Origin: Bacteroidales bacterium
GTDB taxonomy: Bacteria; Bacteroidota; Bacteroidia; Bacteroidales; WCHB1-69
DNA length: 8,768 nt
Direction of reading: 5' to 3'
Assembly: GCA_017527945.1 (NCBI GenBank)
Contig: JAFXPL010000061.1
Span: 1-8,768 of the forward strand
Made by a program: the position numbers and the translations under genes. Shown one piece after another: positions 5,145 to 8,768 of the stretch. Under the pieces are notes generated by a model. The model was not told the DNA's origin. It worked only from the letters and a program-made list of their open reading frames with translations, and ran no database searches. Each line of letters begins with the position of its first letter. Position 1 is the first letter of the stretch.

Positions 5145-7985
5145 GTGAAAAAGGACATGAATGAACTGGCGGAGGACGCTCTGGTCGTGACCGGTGCGCG
5201 CGAGAACAACCTTAAAAACGTTTCCCTCACTATCCCGCAGCAGCAGCTGGTGGTCATCACCGGACTCAGCGGCAGCGGCAAGTCGTCGTTGGCCTTCGAC
5301 ACCATCTATGCCGAGGGGCAGCGCCGCTACATGGAAACCTATTCCGCCTACGCCCGTCACTTCATCGGCAACATGGAGCACCCCGACGTTGACAAGATTT
5401 CCGGCCTCAACCCAGTGATTTCCATCGAGCAGAAGACCGTCAACAAGAACCCGCGTTCCACCGTGGGCACGGTCACCGAGGTCTATGACTTCCTGCGCCT
5501 GCTCTACGCTCGCGTGGCCGACGCCTACTCCTACAACACCGAGGAGAAGATGGTCCACTACTCTGAAAAGGAGCTCATCGACCTCATTCTCACTCGCTAC
5601 AAAGGCGCCTCCATCACCATCCTTGCTCCCGTGGTGAAACGGCGCAAGGGCCATTACCGCGAACTGTTCGAAAACATCCGCAAGCAGGGCTTTACCCGTG
5701 TGCGCATCGACGGCGTGATGAAGCCCCTGATGATGGGCATGCAGGTCGATCGCTACAAAATCCACGACATCGAGCTCTCCGTTGACAACCTCACCGTGTC
5801 GGACTATTCGCAGAAGCGGTTAGCCAACAGCGTGCAGATTGCCATGAAATACGGCAAGGGCGCCATCATGATCCTCGACAACGAGTCGAAGGATGTGAAG
5901 AACTACAGCAAGTTCCTGATGTGCCCCACCACGGGTATCTCTTATCCCGAGCCGGAGCCGAACACCTTCTCGTTCAACTCGCCCTACGGCGCGTGCGAGT
6001 ACTGCAACGGCTTGGGCCTTATCACCGAAATCGACATTGACAAGGTGATTCCCGACAAGAACAAGTCCATAAAGGCGGGCGGCATCGCCATCCTCGGCGA
6101 ATACAAGAACACGTTGCTGTTCAGGACGTTGGATGCCTTGGCGGAGAAATATGGGTTCTCCATGTCCGACCCCATCAAGAAGCTGACCGAGCAGCAGCTC
6201 AACGCGGTGCTGTATGGCACCACCGAAATTTTGCATGTGAAGCGCGAAGTGGCGGGGCTTTCGCCTATGCGCAAGACCTTCGAGGGCGTGGTGAACTTCC
6301 TCGGCAACCTCAACGAGGAGAACATGCCGGCGTCGTTCAAGAAGTGGATTTCGCAGTTCGTGAACACCACGCCGTGCCCGCACTGCCACGGCGCACGTCT
6401 GCGCACCGAGTCGCTGCACTTCCGCATCCTCGACAAGAACATCGCCGAGCTTTCCCACATGGACATGTCGGAGCTGCTGGAGTGGTGCCGCAAACTGCCG
6501 ACGCACCTTGATCCGGCCAAGCGGCACATCGCGACGGAAATCCTCCGCGAGATTACCTTCCGGTTGGAGTTCCTCTGTGACGTGGGGGTGCAGTATCTCT
6601 CCCTGGATCGGTCCTCGGGCTCGCTCTCCGGCGGCGAGGCGCAACGCATACGGCTCGCCACACAGATCAGCTCCCAGCTCGTCAACGTGATGTACATCCT
6701 CGACGAGCCGAGCATCGGGCTGCACCAGCGCGACAACCACTACCTCATCGAGTCGCTGCGGCATCTCCGCGACATGGGCAACTCCGTCATCGTGGTCGAG
6801 CACGACCGCGACATGATGAAGGCTGCCGACTATATCGTGGATGTGGGGCCTGCGGCTGGCGAATACGGCGGGGAAATCGTGGCGGCCGGAACCTACAAGG
6901 AAATTCTCAAAAGTGGTTCTCTGACAGCCGATTACTTGAAAGGGAAGAAGAAAATCAAGGTGCCGAAGAAACGGCGCAAGGGCAACGGCGAGTGGCTGAC
7001 CATCGTGGGCGCGACCGGCAACAACCTCAAGAACGTGACTGTGGATTTCCCTTTGGGAACGCTCATTTGCGTGACCGGTGTCTCCGGTAGCGGCAAATCG
7101 ACCCTTATCAACGAAACGCTCTATCCCATTGTAAATCACCATATTTACCGCTCTGAAAAGAAACCTTTGCCCTACAAGGATGTGGTGGGACTGGAGCATA
7201 TCAACAAGATTATTGACATTAACCAGCAACCCATCGGGCGCACGCCGCGTTCGAACCCGGCGACCTACGTGGGTGTCTTCGAGGACATCCGCAAACTCTT
7301 CACCCAGATGCCGGAGTCCAAAATCCGCGGCTACAAGCCCGGTCGATTCTCCTTCAACGTGTCGGGCGGACGATGCGAAGAGTGCAAGGGCGCCGGCGTG
7401 AAGACCATCGAGATGAACTTCCTGCCCGACGTGTATGTCACTTGCGACAAGTGCGGGGGAAAGCGCTACAACGACGAAACCCTGGAGATCCGCTATAAGG
7501 GTAAGTCCATCAACGATGTCTTGGAGATGGACATCCACTCTGCCATCGAGTTTTTCGAGAACATCCCGAATATCGTGCGCGAGCTCAAGACGATGGATGA
7601 CGTGGGGCTCGGCTACCTGAAGCTCGGACAGCCCTCCACCACGCTCTCCGGCGGTGAGGCGCAGCGTATCAAACTCGCCTCGGAACTGTCGAAAAAGGAC
7701 ACCGGAAATACTTTATATATATTGGACGAGCCGACCACCGGGCTGCATTTTCAGGACATCGCCATCCTCTTGGATGTGCTCAACCGCTTAGTGGAGAAGG
7801 GAAACACGGTCATCGTCATCGAGCACAACATGGATGTCATCAAAATGGCGGACTGGCTCATCGACATGGGACCCGAAGGCGGTCGCAGCGGCGGTGAAGT
7901 GGTCGCCACCGGCACTCCGGAGGACATTGTGAAGCAAGGCGTCGGATTCACGGCGGAGTTTTTGGCAAAGGAAATTGGGAGCTGA
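5145..7985 (+). CDS. uvrA: Excinuclease ABC subunit UvrA
   Basis: A 946-residue UvrA, the damage-sensing ATPase of nucleotide excision repair, which dimerises, scans DNA and loads UvrB. Both ABC ATPase halves are intact. The first has Walker A GLSGSGKSS (40-48), signature LSGGEAQ from 494, and Walker B Asp520-Glu521 in LYILDEPSIGLHQRD. The second has Walker A GVSGSGKST (645-653), signature LSGGEAQ from 834, and Walker B Asp861-Glu862. The C-terminal zinc finger, needed for damage recognition in E. coli, has all four cysteines (744, 747, 767, 770). The N-terminal zinc module has Cys260, Cys284 and Cys287 but Thr263 where E. coli has its second Cys. CPHC at 411-414 matches the conserved CxxCxGxRL segment. 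Length and motif order are typical. GTG 5145 is used as start; ATG 5157 would shorten it by four residues and is equally possible, since neither has a clear SD. C-ending codons dominate, as expected for a conserved housekeeping gene. Confidence 0.97.
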   Translation: MKKDMNELAEDALVVTGARENNLKNVSLTIPQQQLVVITGLSGSGKSSLAFDTIYAEGQRRYMETYSAYARHFIGNMEHPDVDKISGLNPVISIEQKTVNKNPRSTVGTVTEVYDFLRLLYARVADAYSYNTEEKMVHYSEKELIDLILTRYKGASITILAPVVKRRKGHYRELFENIRKQGFTRVRIDGVMKPLMMGMQVDRYKIHDIELSVDNLTVSDYSQKRLANSVQIAMKYGKGAIMILDNESKDVKNYSKFLMCPTTGISYPEPEPNTFSFNSPYGACEYCNGLGLITEIDIDKVIPDKNKSIKAGGIAILGEYKNTLLFRTLDALAEKYGFSMSDPIKKLTEQQLNAVLYGTTEILHVKREVAGLSPMRKTFEGVVNFLGNLNEENMPASFKKWISQFVNTTPCPHCHGARLRTESLHFRILDKNIAELSHMDMSELLEWCRKLPTHLDPAKRHIATEILREITFRLEFLCDVGVQYLSLDRSSGSLSGGEAQRIRLATQISSQLVNVMYILDEPSIGLHQRDNHYLIESLRHLRDMGNSVIVVEHDRDMMKAADYIVDVGPAAGEYGGEIVAAGTYKEILKSGSLTADYLKGKKKIKVPKKRRKGNGEWLTIVGATGNNLKNVTVDFPLGTLICVTGVSGSGKSTLINETLYPIVNHHIYRSEKKPLPYKDVVGLEHINKIIDINQQPIGRTPRSNPATYVGVFEDIRKLFTQMPESKIRGYKPGRFSFNVSGGRCEECKGAGVKTIEMNFLPDVYVTCDKCGGKRYNDETLEIRYKGKSINDVLEMDIHSAIEFFENIPNIVRELKTMDDVGLGYLKLGQPSTTLSGGEAQRIKLASELSKKDTGNTLYILDEPTTGLHFQDIAILLDVLNRLVEKGNTVIVIEHNMDVIKMADWLIDMGPEGGRSGGEVVATGTPEDIVKQGVGFTAEFLAKEIGS

Positions 7986-8020
7986 GAGCTGAGAGTTTAG
8001 AGATGAGAGTTAAGAATTAG
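7979..8020. repeat. Degenerate 7-bp period array starting at the uvrA stop
   Basis: Successive heptamers read GAGCTGA (7979), GAGCTGA (7986), GAGTTTA (7993), GAGATGA (8000), GAGTTAA (8007) and a fading GAATTAG (8014). The uvrA stop TGA (7983-7985) forms the end of unit one, so the last codons of uvrA lie in the array. The consensus is about GAGNTNA. The sequence is unrelated to the array after psd but shares its period and its position at a stop codon. No hairpin terminator is seen after uvrA. Confidence 0.7.
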
Positions 8021-8031
8021 GAAATTGTGAA

Positions 8032-8062
8032 TTTGTGAGCGTTTTGTTTTTCATAATATTTG
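8032..8062 (+). promoter_or_regulatory. Candidate promoter upstream of the HD gene
   Basis: TTTG at 8032-8035 and AATATTTG at 8055-8062 are separated by 19 bp. This fits the Bacteroides layout of TTTG, about 19 bp, then TAnnTTTG, with one mismatch in the -7 box. Transcription would begin near 8069. The surrounding DNA is very T-rich, so chance matches are more likely than usual. It overlaps the start of the proposed 57-residue ORF; if it is the real promoter, that ORF cannot be translated from 8035 on this transcript. Confidence 0.45.
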
Positions 8063-8208
8063 TGATTTTTGTTGTTTGCGGGATTGCAGGCAGTGTTATG
8101 CTCAAAAAAATGGAGGATGTCTTGCAGGAGGACGCTGAAGAGGTCTTACGACCACTGAACCCATCGACTGAATCGTATCTTATCCGCATCATATTCCCTC
8201 AACAATGA
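8035..8208 (+). CDS. Possible small single-pass membrane protein (57 residues) overlapping the HD gene
   Basis: An open frame follows an in-frame TAA at 8011-8013 and ends with TGA at 8206-8208, sharing ATGA with the HD gene start, the usual geometry of translational coupling. From GTG 8035 the product would have one hydrophobic helix, about residues 2-22 (SVLFFIIFVIFVVCGIAGSV), then KKMEDVLQEDAEEVLRPLNP and a short hydrophobic tail. The two lysines just after the helix suggest a cytoplasmic C-terminus. I recognise no family. The hydrophobic part could simply reflect T-rich promoter DNA. In that case the ORF may start at ATG 8098 and give a 36-residue soluble peptide, or may not be coding at all. 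AGGA at 8018-8021 is too far from 8035 to be a convincing ribosome site. Confidence 0.35.
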   Translation: MSVLFFIIFVIFVVCGIAGSVMLKKMEDVLQEDAEEVLRPLNPSTESYLIRIIFPQQ

Positions 8209-8768
8209 GCAACAAACCTGTCAACGACGAAGACCTGGTAATCCCTGAAATCCGCGACTATGTCGAGGCGAACATCATCCCGCTGTACGACGGGTTCGAC
8301 AAGGCGCACCGGCGCGACCACGTGCGCATGGTGATCGAGCAGAGCATGGACTTGGCGGCGCAGTTAGAGGTCGATGCGGCCATGGTGTATGTCATCGCCG
8401 CCTACCACGACATCGGGTTGTGCGAGGGACGGGAGCACCACCATGAGGTGTCGGCGCGGATGCTGCTCGCCGACAACGAATTGCGGAAGTGGTTCTCGGA
8501 AAGCCAACTGCAGACGATGGCGGAAGCCGTGGAGGACCACCGCGCCTCCTCCGGCCACGCGCCGCGCAGTCTCTACGGGCGCATCGTGGCCGAGGCCGAC
8601 CGCTTCATCGACCCCGACACCATCGTCCGCCGCACCGTGCAGTACGGCATGGAACACTACCCCGAATTGGACAAGGAGGGACATTACAAGCGGATGGTGC
8701 AGCACCTGCGCGAGAAGTACGGTCGCGGCGGCTACCTGCACCTCTGGTTCGACCACTCCCCCAACGCC
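8205..8768 (+). CDS. HD-domain metal-dependent phosphohydrolase, C-terminus cut off by the window edge
   Basis: The first 188 residues of a soluble HD-superfamily protein, open to the right edge. The HD metal-binding set is complete and in order: His39 in RRDHV, the His68-Asp69 pair in AAYHDIGL, His112 in VEDHRASS and Asp132 in AEADRFID. HYPELDKEGHY (151-161) and YGRGGYLHLWF (172-182) resemble, as I recall, a small uncharacterised Bacteroidota HD family of roughly 200-220 residues, so only a short piece is probably missing. HD proteins hydrolyse phosphate esters, often of nucleotides, using bound divalent metal. The substrate here is unknown and nothing in the context identifies it. ATG 8205 overlaps the stop of the possible small ORF by four bases; no SD is visible. 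Transcription may come from the candidate promoter at 8032-8062 or by read-through from uvrA. Confidence 0.9.
   Translation, partial: MSNKPVNDEDLVIPEIRDYVEANIIPLYDGFDKAHRRDHVRMVIEQSMDLAAQLEVDAAMVYVIAAYHDIGLCEGREHHHEVSARMLLADNELRKWFSESQLQTMAEAVEDHRASSGHAPRSLYGRIVAEADRFIDPDTIVRRTVQYGMEHYPELDKEGHYKRMVQHLREKYGRGGYLHLWFDHSPNA

Noticed and set aside
5820..7538. Minus-strand ORF of 572 codons inside uvrA
   Set aside because: uvrA motifs are intact throughout on the plus strand. Strong use of C- and G-ending codons leaves the opposite strand free of stops, which explains this frame and the smaller ones beside it.
7986..8034. Intrinsic terminator after uvrA
   Set aside because: No GC-rich inverted repeat followed by a T run could be found. 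The T-rich stretch after 8040 has no stem before it.
8364..8756. Minus-strand ORF of 130 codons at the right edge
   Set aside because: It is antisense to the HD gene, whose metal-binding residues are all present on the plus strand.

Overview
The window looks like an ordinary chromosomal segment from a member of the Bacteroidota, most likely order Bacteroidales, with fairly GC-rich coding sequence. Four things point there: promoter-like TATCTTTG boxes matching the Bacteroides -7 consensus TAnnTTTG, general scarcity of Shine-Dalgarno sequences, a lipoprotein with an acidic stretch after the lipidated cysteine, and protein types (DUF349 repeat protein, short phosphatidylserine decarboxylase, UvrA, HD phosphohydrolase) that resemble Bacteroidales homologues recalled from memory. 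Genus cannot be fixed from the sequence alone.

Layout. Positions 1-1302 (minus strand) hold the N-terminal 434 residues of a DUF349 repeat protein that runs off the left edge. A 161-bp AT-rich divergent region (1303-1463) carries a good plus-strand promoter. Rightward from it come a predicted lipoprotein (1464-2396) and, 15 bp later, phosphatidylserine decarboxylase (2412-3065). The next 75-bp gap is made almost wholly of short-period repeats (a 7-bp array, then an 8-bp array). They end three bases before the TTG start of a 652-residue membrane protein (3141-5099), which combines a GT2 glycosyltransferase with a degenerate polyprenyl-glycosylphosphotransferase-like half. uvrA (5145-7985) has its own -7 box. 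Its stop codon lies in another 7-bp array, followed by a T-rich region with a promoter-like sequence and a possible small ORF (8035-8208) that overlaps by ATGA an HD-domain phosphohydrolase gene (8205 to the right edge).

How the genes relate. Lipoprotein, Psd and the glycosyltransferase all concern the cell envelope (surface lipoprotein, phosphatidylethanolamine synthesis, surface glycan synthesis) and may be one transcription unit. uvrA (nucleotide excision repair) appears to be a separate unit, with the HD protein downstream of it.

I do not see a defence system, CRISPR array, mobile element, RNA gene or other complete novel system. The points most worth a second look are the fused glycosyltransferase with an apparently inactive sugar-phosphate transferase half, the short-period repeat arrays that begin inside stop codons, the enforced TTG start next to one array, and the small ORF that competes with a promoter reading of the same DNA.
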